A stretch of 23,405 bases of DNA from Helicobacteraceae bacterium (GTDB lineage: Bacteria; Campylobacterota; Campylobacteria; Campylobacterales; Sulfurimonadaceae). Of the stretch, positions 1 through 7,936 are shown piece after piece. A program made the translations under genes and the position numbers. The notes beneath the pieces are model-generated. The model saw only the letters and a program-made list of their open reading frames with translations. It made no database searches and was not told the DNA's origin. The DNA lies in contig CANMHZ010000005.1 of NCBI GenBank assembly GCA_947497635.1, positions 1 through 23,405 on the forward strand. Reading direction: 5' to 3'. Each line of letters starts with the position of its first letter. The first letter of the stretch is position 1.

Positions 1-337
1 TAGCAACTCCGTATTCGAGTAACAAATTCCACCCTACAAGCCATGCGAAGAACTCTCCCAACGTAGCGTAGGTGTAGTTGTACGCACTGCCTGAGACCGG
101 GTAGATGGAACTCATCTCTGCATAGATAAGCGCTGTAATTCCGACGGCAATAGCTCCAATAAGAAAAGCGATGACGATAGCAGGTCCCGCTGTCGTTGCC
201 GCCGCTTGACCTGTAATGACGAAAATGCCTGCTCCGATAATCGCTCCGACTCCGATAAAAGAGACGTCGAGAAGGTTGAGGTGACGTCCAAGTCCTGAGC
301 TTCCCATTTTTGGAATTTTGGTGGTAAAGAGTCCCAT
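1..337 (-). CDS. APC-family amino-acid permease, N-terminal part (runs off window)
   Basis: Reading the minus strand from the ATG at 337 gives 112 residues with no stop before the window edge. The protein starts MGLFTTKIPKMGSSGLGRHL and then has the hallmark first transmembrane helix of amino acid-polyamine-organocation carriers, GVGAIIGAGIFVITG (about residues 30-44), where the broken helix binds substrate. Two further hydrophobic segments follow (about 50-70 and 95-112), with the family-typical EMSSIYPVSGSAYNYTY stretch between them. It should be an inner-membrane amino-acid transporter of the cationic-amino-acid/YfnA type, but the substrate cannot be told from this part. Only about a quarter of a normal permease (450-500 residues) is inside the window. 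It is divergent from the c-di-GMP gene at 476. Confidence 0.9.
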   Translation of the reverse strand, partial: MGLFTTKIPKMGSSGLGRHLNLLDVSFIGVGAIIGAGIFVITGQAAATTAGPAIVIAFLIGAIAVGITALIYAEMSSIYPVSGSAYNYTYATLGEFFAWLVGWNLLLEYGVA

Positions 338-475
338 AACTACCTACTTTTTTATGATTGTACTCAAAAGAGGATTAAAATACTGTGCTTTTTTGTTCAA
401 GAATTTCAGGCTAAAAGAATATCGTTTACACTACAATTAAATTCAACTATGGAATAAAAGTGAAGTTGACTGAAA

Positions 476-3151
476 ATGAAGTTAATACATCAAATTTTTA
501 ATTATAAAATGGTTACGTGGGCTATTGGACTTTTTTCCATCATCCTTGGTCTCACTATTTGGTCGGCGACGTCATACTATTTTGATATGCTTACTCAACA
601 TAAATTTGATACGAATGTCTTGGAAAATATGAATCGTATTGATAAGCAGATGTCAAGCTATGAAAATGCTTTACATAGCGGGATAGGCTTTGTTCAGGGG
701 AGCGATTATGTTAGTCGCACAGAGTGGCATCGTTTTAGTCAAGAGATAAATCTTCAAAAAAACTATCCTGGCATGCAGGGACTTGGACTCATTAAGGTTG
801 TGAATCCTGATCTAGTACACGCCCTTGTTCTCAAAATGCGTACGGATGGATTTCCGACTTTTTCCATCAAGCCTGCAGGCAAACGAAATCAATATGCCCC
901 AGTTCTCTATCTTGAACCCATGGACAAACGAAACCTTCAAGCCATAGGCTATGATATTTTTTCTGAACCGATTCGAAGAGCTGCAATGCAAAGAGCAAGA
1001 GATACAGGACTCCCCTCGATTACAAAACGTATTATCCTTGTTCAGGAGATAGGTTCCGATGTTCAGTCTGGCATTTTGATGGCGCTCCCTTTTTATAAAA
1101 CAGGGGTAACTCTTGAAACGATAGAAGATCGTAGAAAAGCTTTGATCGGCTATGTAGATAGTGTTTTCCGCATGAATGATTTGATGAAACAAATCGCCCT
1201 TAACGATTCAATCCTTGATTTTGAAATTTATGACAGCCGTGAAGCAACCAAGCAACATCTTCTCTATCGCTCTTTTACATCATTCGAGCAAAATCCATCA
1301 TTTCATACGCAAAAAACGCTTCAAATTTATGGACAGACATGGTACCTAAGCTTTTGGAGCACTTCAAAATTCGACGCTGAAATGAGCAAAACGTACCCTT
1401 TACTCTTTACGCTGGGGGGATTGAGTGCCTATATTTTCTTAGTGCTTATCATTTTGTATCTTAGAAAGGGGCAAAAGCAGTTACAAGAGAGTGAGCAACG
1501 CTTACATACTATTATTGAAACTGAGCCAGAATGCGTCAAAATTGTAGATAAGTATGGGAAGCTATTAGAAATGAACTCCGCTGGACTGGGTATGCTTGAA
1601 GCTAGTACATTAAAAGAAGCGCAAGGGTATAATTTAATTGATTATCTTCTTCCTGCGTGGAGAGCACCTTTTATTGCTTTGCACACGCAAGTGATGAATG
1701 GTGAAAAAGGGATATTGGAATTCGAGATTAAAGGGCTCAAAGGGACGAGACGTTGGCTTGAAATACATGCTGTTCCAATGCGGGATGCAGAAGGCAATGT
1801 TATCGCGTTACTGGGTGTAACCAGAGACATTACCGATAAGAAAAGAGCTGAAGCACATATTGAAAATCTTGCCCATTTCGATCAGCTTACAGGGTTGCCC
1901 AATCGTGTACTCTTGAATGATCGAGTCAAATACCTCCTTAGTCGATCAGAACGAGAGAATGAGCCTTTGGCGGTGATATTTTTAGATCTCGATCATTTTA
2001 AAAATATCAATGACTCACTAGGGCATACCATTGGCGATAAGCTATTGATAGAAATAGCACGACGAATCCAAGATAGTATTCGAGATGAAGATACAGTATC
2101 GCGATTAGGGGGAGATGAATTTATTATCCTCTTTCCTAATACTGATTCCAATAGTGCTATGTTGATCGCGACCAAACTAATCACCACTATTTCACAACCT
2201 TTTATTGTTGAGCAAAATGAACTGATTATTACCCCATCCATAGGTATCGCTCTTTATCCCGATGACGGGAAAGATTTTGAAACATTACTCAAAAATGCAG
2301 ATACGGCAATGTACCGCGTCAAGAGTGACAGCCGCAACAGCTTTCATTTTTTTACGCAAGAGATGCAGAACCATTTATCACGTAATTTGTTATTGGTGAA
2401 TGCCTTACGTCATGCGCTTGAGCGAAATGAACTGGAAGTGTATTATCAACCTCAAGTTGCTATAGAAGATGGTCGTATTGTGGGTGCAGAATCGTTGCTA
2501 CGATGGAATCATCCAGAATTAGGGATGATTTCCCCCAGTGAGTTTATCCCACTAGCAGAGAGCAGTGGTCAAATCATCGAGATAGGGGAGTGGGTTCTTC
2601 GTACCGCAACCCGTCAAACAAAAGAGTGGATGGAGCGTGGATTCCTGCCGATGGTAGTTGCCGTGAATGTATCGGCTATTCAGTTCCGCCAACTCAATTT
2701 TACAACATTGGTCACCGATATTCTTGATGAGATAGGATTGCCCCCCGAATATTTGGAATTGGAGCTAACAGAAGCTGTGACGATGCATAATCCGAAATTG
2801 GCGATAGATATAATGAACAAGCTTCATGCGCAGGGTGTTCGGATGTCTATTGATGATTTTGGGACGGGTTACTCTTCGTTGAGCTATTTGAAAAAATTCA
2901 AGGTGTACAAGCTTAAGATAGATCAATCTTTTATCCGTGATATTGCAACTGATTCCGAAGATCGAGCCATTGTGACCGCCATTATTGATATGGCAGGGAA
3001 TTTAGGGCTACATACGATTGCAGAGGGTGTTGAAACCGCCGAACAACTAGCATTTTTGCGCTTACATGGATGCAATGAGATACAGGGATATTATTTCAGT
3101 AAACCGCTTCCGGCTAAACAGTTTTCGGAGTTTGTTCTGAAGGAGATGTGA
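476..3151 (+). CDS. CHASE-PAS-GGDEF-EAL membrane protein (c-di-GMP synthesis/breakdown)
   Basis: A sensor protein of 891 residues. Transmembrane helix 1 is at about 13-35, a periplasmic CHASE sensor at about 68-270 (with RNQYAPVLYLEP and GYDIFSEPIRRAAM), transmembrane helix 2 at 309-331, PAS at about 340-455, GGDEF at about 460-625 and EAL at about 640-885. The cyclase signature GGDEF is intact at 545-549, with an RxxD inhibitory site (R536, D539) exactly five residues before it. The phosphodiesterase signature reads ESL (672-674) rather than EAL, but the metal-binding Glu is kept. Loop 6 DDFGTGYSSL (from 793) and AEGVE (E850, E853) are also present. Both activities are therefore plausible, and the net direction cannot be predicted. 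The ligand of the CHASE domain is unknown. It is monocistronic, and its stop lies 12 bp before the left island repeat. Confidence 0.95.
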   Translation: MKLIHQIFNYKMVTWAIGLFSIILGLTIWSATSYYFDMLTQHKFDTNVLENMNRIDKQMSSYENALHSGIGFVQGSDYVSRTEWHRFSQEINLQKNYPGMQGLGLIKVVNPDLVHALVLKMRTDGFPTFSIKPAGKRNQYAPVLYLEPMDKRNLQAIGYDIFSEPIRRAAMQRARDTGLPSITKRIILVQEIGSDVQSGILMALPFYKTGVTLETIEDRRKALIGYVDSVFRMNDLMKQIALNDSILDFEIYDSREATKQHLLYRSFTSFEQNPSFHTQKTLQIYGQTWYLSFWSTSKFDAEMSKTYPLLFTLGGLSAYIFLVLIILYLRKGQKQLQESEQRLHTIIETEPECVKIVDKYGKLLEMNSAGLGMLEASTLKEAQGYNLIDYLLPAWRAPFIALHTQVMNGEKGILEFEIKGLKGTRRWLEIHAVPMRDAEGNVIALLGVTRDITDKKRAEAHIENLAHFDQLTGLPNRVLLNDRVKYLLSRSERENEPLAVIFLDLDHFKNINDSLGHTIGDKLLIEIARRIQDSIRDEDTVSRLGGDEFIILFPNTDSNSAMLIATKLITTISQPFIVEQNELIITPSIGIALYPDDGKDFETLLKNADTAMYRVKSDSRNSFHFFTQEMQNHLSRNLLLVNALRHALERNELEVYYQPQVAIEDGRIVGAESLLRWNHPELGMISPSEFIPLAESSGQIIEIGEWVLRTATRQTKEWMERGFLPMVVAVNVSAIQFRQLNFTTLVTDILDEIGLPPEYLELELTEAVTMHNPKLAIDIMNKLHAQGVRMSIDDFGTGYSSLSYLKKFKVYKLKIDQSFIRDIATDSEDRAIVTAIIDMAGNLGLHTIAEGVETAEQLAFLRLHGCNEIQGYYFSKPLPAKQFSEFVLKEM

Positions 3152-3163
3152 ATGTGAAAAGTG

Positions 3164-3219
3164 TTTGTGAATGGTGGTCCCAACTGGACTCGAACCAGTG
3201 ACCCCTACCTTGTCGAGGT
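3164..3219. repeat. Left att copy: displaced 3' half of tRNA-Val
   Basis: These 56 bases are identical to 11476-11531. The part from 3172 to 3219 is the 3' half of tRNA-Val(GAC) on the minus strand: anticodon loop with GAC, variable loop, T arm, 3' acceptor strand and encoded CCA. After 3219 the match to the tRNA stops, and no usable D arm or 5' acceptor strand follows, so this copy cannot make a tRNA. It is the expected scar of site-specific integration into a tRNA gene. Beyond the perfect repeat a short tgaaaag (3155-3161) is shared with 11465-11471, offset by two bases. Confidence 0.93.
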
Positions 3220-3381
3220 CAGTTAAGTGCCCTATTATAGGGCTTTCAACAAAAAAGTCAGTGTATTTAACGGAATATATAGGAATATAACTTACTTTTT
3301 TACTTGCTTTTTTAAGGCACTTGTTTTAACCAGATCGCTCAAATATAAGAGGTAAATATGGCATAGAGGGAAAGCCTGCCA
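3220..3381. other. Left island end, non-coding, AT-rich, with a 15-base palindrome
   Basis: This 162-bp stretch lies between the left att copy and the hsdR stop. I see no gene in it. It holds a perfect 15-base palindrome at 3229-3243 (gccctat t atagggc), starting ten bases inside the repeat boundary, and a 7-bp inverted pair (aagtgcc at 3225-3231, ggcactt at 3316-3322). It is otherwise AT-rich. In integrated elements such flanks often hold integrase arm sites or the remains of an integrase gene, but nothing here proves either. Confidence 0.5.
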
Positions 3382-6300
3382 CTATCTAGTCCACTCATCA
3401 CTAAGAACTTCCGCCTGCTGCATCACTAACTCCAATGCCTCTGCTTGCTTATCAGGTGGGTACTTGTATTTTCTCAAGATGATCCTAATCATATTCCTCA
3501 TCTTGGCTCTAACACTCTCTCGCTTCTGCCAATCGACACTGACACTGTTACGTAATTTAAGGGTAAGCTCTTGGGCAATGTGTTTCAGTACATCATCACC
3601 CATCTCATTGAATGCCGCCTCATTCTCAGCGAGTGCATCATAGAAGGCCAACTCATCGAAGTTGAGTCCTAGGTCTGCTCCATGTTTGGCTGCTTGTGCA
3701 ATATCCTTTGCCATTTGGATAAGCTCTTCTATAACCTTAGCGGTCTCTATGGCACGATTGTGATACTTCCCAAGGGTCGCTTTGAGTCTGTCGCTAAACT
3801 TCTTCTCTTGTACTACGTTGGTTCTGTTTTGAGCCTTTATTTGGTCGCTCAGTAATTTCTCTAGCAGTTCGATAGCAAGGTTCTTATGCTTCATGTGGGC
3901 AAGATCATCCAAGAACTCATCAGAGAGGATTCCGATATTAGGCTTCTCTAACCCTACTAGTGAAAATATATCCTCTATCCCTTCCGAAATGAGAGCATTA
4001 TCGATAATTTGTTTAATAGCTCCATTGGGATCTTTTTTCTTCCCTGCTACTACTCCAACCTTTTGTATCACTGCCTTAACCGCTTGAAAGAATGCTATCT
4101 CTTCTTTATGTTCTTTTGCTGCATCCAACGTACCGCATAAGCTAAACGCTTTGGTAAGGGCGAGCACTTCATCATAATATCGCTTCTTGCCCTCTTCAAT
4201 TCCTAGTATATGATTCGCCGCAGGAGCCAGTAGCATGTGAGCTTTAGTCATAAACTGTGAGTAGTCAAATCCATGATACATATTTGAAATGATGTCCAAC
4301 CTTTTTAACATTTCCGCAAATGCTTCGGCTACATCGACTGTCCCGTTACCCTTACCGTTAGCTCCAGTATAGGTTTTGAGGGCAGCTTTGAGTTCATTGG
4401 CTATGCCGATATAATCAACGACTAATCCCCCATTTTTACCTTTGAATACACGATTGACTCTCGCTATGGCTTGCATTAGATTGTGTGACTTCATCGGTTT
4501 GTCAATATACATCGTGTGCATACTTGGTGCATCAAATCCCGTAAGCCACATATCTCTGACAATAACCAGCTTTAGTTCATCCTCTGGGTCTTTGATCCGT
4601 CTCTCTAAATCTTTTTTCGTCTGCTTTGAGTAAATATGTTTCTGTAGTTTTGCATCATCACTAGCTGAACCTGTCATAATGATTTTGATAGCCCCCTTGG
4701 TCGGGTCTTCATTATGCCACTGCGGTCGTAGGGCTACGATAGCATCGTATAAATCGACGGCTATTTGTCTGCTCATAGCCACGATCATACCCTTACCCTC
4801 AATAGTGGCTACTCTGTCCTCGAAGTGTTCTACTAAATCCTTCGTAATCTGTTTTATCCTTGGCTGCGACCCCACCAGTTTCTCTAGGGCAGCCCACTTA
4901 CTTTTGAATTTCTCTTTATCATTTAGCTCTTCATCTTCTACGAGTTCCCCAACATCTGCATCAATCTCTTTGAGCACCTCTGCATCCAAATCCAGCTTAG
5001 CTAGTCTGCTTTCATAGTAGATGGGAACCGTAGCACCATCTTTTACCGCATCTTCAATGTCATAAATACTGATATAGTCCCCAAAGACACTTCGAGTATC
5101 TTTATCGGCACTCTCAATAGGGGTTCCCGTAAATCCTATAAATGTAGCATTAGGTACAGCATCTCTGAGATGTTGTGCATATCCATATTTGAATTGACCC
5201 GTCTGGCTGTCTAGCATTGCATCAAATCCATACTGACTTCGGTGCGCTTCATCGGCTATGACGACGATGTTATCTCGATCACTTAGTACGGGAAATCTGC
5301 TCTCCTCTTTTTGAAGTGAAAACTTCTGAATCGTGGTGAATATGATACCACCAGAGGGTTTGTCCTTTAGTATCTCCCGTAGCTCACTTACGCTGTCCAC
5401 TTGGATTGGCTCTTGACCCAATAGCATCTTGGCACTGGAAAAAGTAGCGTAGAGTTGCCCGTCCAAATCATTTCTATCGGTGACGATCAGGAGGGTTGGA
5501 TTCTTCATCTGAGGTTGTTTAGTGAGTTTACCTGCAAAGCATGCCATGCTTATGGATTTCCCCGACCCTTGCGTATGCCATACGACACCACCTCGCTTAC
5601 TTCCACTCGTCGATGCTTCTATGACAGAACGTACCGCCTCTCGTACCGCATGAAACTGATGATACCCTGCAATCTTTTTGATGATGTTCTTGCCATCATC
5701 CTCAAACAGTACGAAGCTTTGAATGTAGTCCAATAGATGCTCTTTATCAAAGAACCCTTTTATGAGCGTATCTAGCTCATATTCAAGGTGTGGCTTATCA
5801 CTCTCATCTTTGATCGTTCTCCAGTACATATAACGCTCATCCGTAGCCGTCAGCGATCCAACACGCGCATTAATACCATCACTGATAACCAATGCTTCAT
5901 TGTAGACGAACAGATCCTCTATCTCATCTTTATAGGTTTGCAGTTGATTGTAGGCTTTATAAATGTCGGCATTGGTGTCTGCTGGGTTCTTTAGTTCTAT
6001 GACGGATACAGGTAACCCATTGATAAAAACTACAATGTCAGGTCTTCGGTTTCCTTTAGTTCCCTTGATGGTGTATTGGTTCACCACTAAGAAGTCATTC
6101 GCGTTTACATCATGAAAATCGATAAGCTTCACCACTTCACCACGAGATTCATCCCCATTTTTTACCTCTACAGAGATACCTTGCAAGAGCATCTGATGAA
6201 AGGCTCGGTTGTTCTGAATGAGAGTCGCATGCTGTGGTTTTTTTAGGAGGTGTATCGCTTCATCTATAGCAGTCGTTGGAAGTGTTGGGTTTAGCTTCGT

Positions 6301-6459
6301 TAGAGCTGTTTGGAGTCTATGAGATAAGAGTACCTCTTGATAATTAGCCCTTTGTGGGTCACTGCTATCAGGTGCGATTTCGTAGCCTAGGAGATAATCG
6401 TATCCCAGCTCCCTGAACCACTCTAATGCAATTTGCTCTACTTGGTCTTCATTGATCAT
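3382..6459 (-). CDS. hsdR: Type I restriction endonuclease, motor/nuclease subunit HsdR
   Basis: A protein of 1025 residues, normal length for HsdR. With HsdM and HsdS it forms the complex that cuts unmethylated DNA after ATP-driven translocation. The N-terminal nuclease shows D141, E155-x-K157 (PD-(D/E)xK type) and the HsdR-specific QxxxY motif (Q172, Y176). The superfamily 2 helicase motor has Walker A TQGSGKS (296-302), DEAH (403-406), TGTP (444-447) and the late motifs around DMWLTGFDAPS and QAIARVNRVFKGK. The C-terminal part is helical and probably binds the methylase core. All key residues look intact. The ATG overlaps the stop of the preceding AlbA-type gene by 4 bp (ATGA), so translation is probably coupled. 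It is the last gene of the island operon. Confidence 0.97.
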   Translation of the reverse strand: MINEDQVEQIALEWFRELGYDYLLGYEIAPDSSDPQRANYQEVLLSHRLQTALTKLNPTLPTTAIDEAIHLLKKPQHATLIQNNRAFHQMLLQGISVEVKNGDESRGEVVKLIDFHDVNANDFLVVNQYTIKGTKGNRRPDIVVFINGLPVSVIELKNPADTNADIYKAYNQLQTYKDEIEDLFVYNEALVISDGINARVGSLTATDERYMYWRTIKDESDKPHLEYELDTLIKGFFDKEHLLDYIQSFVLFEDDGKNIIKKIAGYHQFHAVREAVRSVIEASTSGSKRGGVVWHTQGSGKSISMACFAGKLTKQPQMKNPTLLIVTDRNDLDGQLYATFSSAKMLLGQEPIQVDSVSELREILKDKPSGGIIFTTIQKFSLQKEESRFPVLSDRDNIVVIADEAHRSQYGFDAMLDSQTGQFKYGYAQHLRDAVPNATFIGFTGTPIESADKDTRSVFGDYISIYDIEDAVKDGATVPIYYESRLAKLDLDAEVLKEIDADVGELVEDEELNDKEKFKSKWAALEKLVGSQPRIKQITKDLVEHFEDRVATIEGKGMIVAMSRQIAVDLYDAIVALRPQWHNEDPTKGAIKIIMTGSASDDAKLQKHIYSKQTKKDLERRIKDPEDELKLVIVRDMWLTGFDAPSMHTMYIDKPMKSHNLMQAIARVNRVFKGKNGGLVVDYIGIANELKAALKTYTGANGKGNGTVDVAEAFAEMLKRLDIISNMYHGFDYSQFMTKAHMLLAPAANHILGIEEGKKRYYDEVLALTKAFSLCGTLDAAKEHKEEIAFFQAVKAVIQKVGVVAGKKKDPNGAIKQIIDNALISEGIEDIFSLVGLEKPNIGILSDEFLDDLAHMKHKNLAIELLEKLLSDQIKAQNRTNVVQEKKFSDRLKATLGKYHNRAIETAKVIEELIQMAKDIAQAAKHGADLGLNFDELAFYDALAENEAAFNEMGDDVLKHIAQELTLKLRNSVSVDWQKRESVRAKMRNMIRIILRKYKYPPDKQAEALELVMQQAEVLSDEWTR

Positions 6460-7934
6460 TGACCATCTCCTAAAATATAATTGACAGCTCTAGTAGTTCC
6501 TTGCTTGATAAGTAAGTTTTTTGATGCCATCTTTCTTAGTATCTCTTTTGCACGACTATCTTTTACACCCAATATTTCTTCAACTGTTTTTGATGTGATA
6601 GTGTCATTCTTTGATACATAACTCAAAATTTCTTTTTCTTGCGTTGAAGTATTCGGCTGTATTCGGCGGTTATTCGGCACTATACCGTCGGATTCGATGT
6701 TTCTAGCTTTTAATAGGGTTACAAAATAACTTCGCGCATCATCTGTTTCAAAGATAGGCTCCTCGGAACCATTATTTCGCATTGCTCTTCGTATTTTAGG
6801 AATTCCTGTCCCTTTGCCCTCGGTTAGGTGTAACTCTTTGAGAAAATCACCGATGCGACGATTCAAATACTTCATAGTGATGATTCTATCTTTTTTGAAA
6901 TCCTCTTTAGTGATAGGTGGCATCGCTCCGCCATGGGAAATGATCTCCATCTTATCCGCCAAAATATTGACTTTTATAGGCTCTCTCTCCTCATAGCTCT
7001 TATGATAGACGGCATTTGCCAACGCTTCCTCTACCGCCTGAAAGGGATAGTTGTAAAACCGTATAGCCTCAGCCTGACCCTCAACTTTTTGGACATGTTC
7101 TTCTATAACACTGCTTTTGATATAGCTAAGGGCTTGTCGTAGCTGCTGATGAATAGCACCTTTAAAAACCTTTTCACTAAAGCTATCTCCAATATCATCA
7201 TGATAAATATTCACTTCTATTTGAGTATAGGGGAAGAATTTTTCAGGGGTTTCGCTAAAAAAGAGTAATCCAGCATTGATAGGTCGTAAATCCTCTACCG
7301 CTCCTCTGGCTATTTGCATCGCCCTTACTAGATCCTCAAAAGGCATTGTTCCAGCAACCTCAAAAAGATCACTCTTTATATTCTGGAGAAACATACGAAT
7401 CTCAGCCAACGACAAATCCTTGATAGTGGCATGATGATTTACCCTATCATCAAACGGTACTTTTGCCGTAAGTTGCAGGAGCTGTTGTTCTTCTAGCTCA
7501 TTGGCTTTCGCAGTCGAAGACATCCGTCTTACATAATAGGTTTTGTCTGAATTGTTGGAAAGAGTTTTGTTCGCCTTATAGGGTCGGGTCTCTCCGCCGG
7601 GGCACCATACCACCAAAAAGTGCCGTCCTTCTATCTCATAGGGGGCAACTACTGGAAAATATGCAGGTGTGATCTTATGACAGAGTTGATGTAACTCTTG
7701 CTGGATTTTGTCCAATGTATGGATCTCTAACCCTTTTGGTGGCAGTATAGCTCGACCGTTCTCTTCGGCTATGCCTATGATGAGATACCCACCGCCCCAG
7801 TTGTTAATATCATTGGCAAAAGCACAGATAGTATGGAGGATGATTTCAGGGTTCCAACCCTCTTTGAATTCGATGCGTTCCCACTCTATGGTAGAGCCGT
7901 GGATGAGTTCATTGATATTAATTGGTAGTGCCAT
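6456..7934 (-). CDS. AlbA_2/Schlafen-type ATP-binding protein with C-terminal winged helix
   Basis: A protein of 492 residues of the COG2865 kind. The N-terminal AlbA_2 domain (about 10-135) shows EFKEGWN (22-28) and CAFANDINNWGGGYLIIGIAEENG (37-60). A GHKL-like ATPase region lies at about 295-410, with EEALANAVYHKSY (302-314), KMEIISHGG (328-336) and GKGTGIPKI (373-381). A winged-helix segment follows at about 430-490. Members are annotated as transcriptional regulators or ATP-binding proteins, but the biochemical role is not settled. It starts 2 bp after the hsdS stop, with GGAG as ribosome site, and overlaps hsdR by 4 bp, so it is made together with the R-M subunits. Extra genes between hsdS and hsdR are known in Campylobacter type I loci (the rlo genes). 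A role as regulator or accessory defence factor is inference. Confidence 0.9.
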   Translation of the reverse strand: MALPININELIHGSTIEWERIEFKEGWNPEIILHTICAFANDINNWGGGYLIIGIAEENGRAILPPKGLEIHTLDKIQQELHQLCHKITPAYFPVVAPYEIEGRHFLVVWCPGGETRPYKANKTLSNNSDKTYYVRRMSSTAKANELEEQQLLQLTAKVPFDDRVNHHATIKDLSLAEIRMFLQNIKSDLFEVAGTMPFEDLVRAMQIARGAVEDLRPINAGLLFFSETPEKFFPYTQIEVNIYHDDIGDSFSEKVFKGAIHQQLRQALSYIKSSVIEEHVQKVEGQAEAIRFYNYPFQAVEEALANAVYHKSYEEREPIKVNILADKMEIISHGGAMPPITKEDFKKDRIITMKYLNRRIGDFLKELHLTEGKGTGIPKIRRAMRNNGSEEPIFETDDARSYFVTLLKARNIESDGIVPNNRRIQPNTSTQEKEILSYVSKNDTITSKTVEEILGVKDSRAKEILRKMASKNLLIKQGTTRAVNYILGDGQ

Positions 7935-7936
7935 CT

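Noticed and set aside
3220..3250. Degenerate 5' half of the tRNA after the left repeat (agtgccct resembling agtgctct after a six-base insertion)
   Set aside because: The match is only about nine bases and no D arm or acceptor strand follows; chance is sufficient.
4679..5017. Open frames antisense to hsdR, hsdM, dapF, tamA and others (for example this 112-codon frame)
   Set aside because: They have serine-rich or low-complexity shadow compositions, no ribosome sites and no family likeness, and the opposite strand encodes well-recognised proteins.
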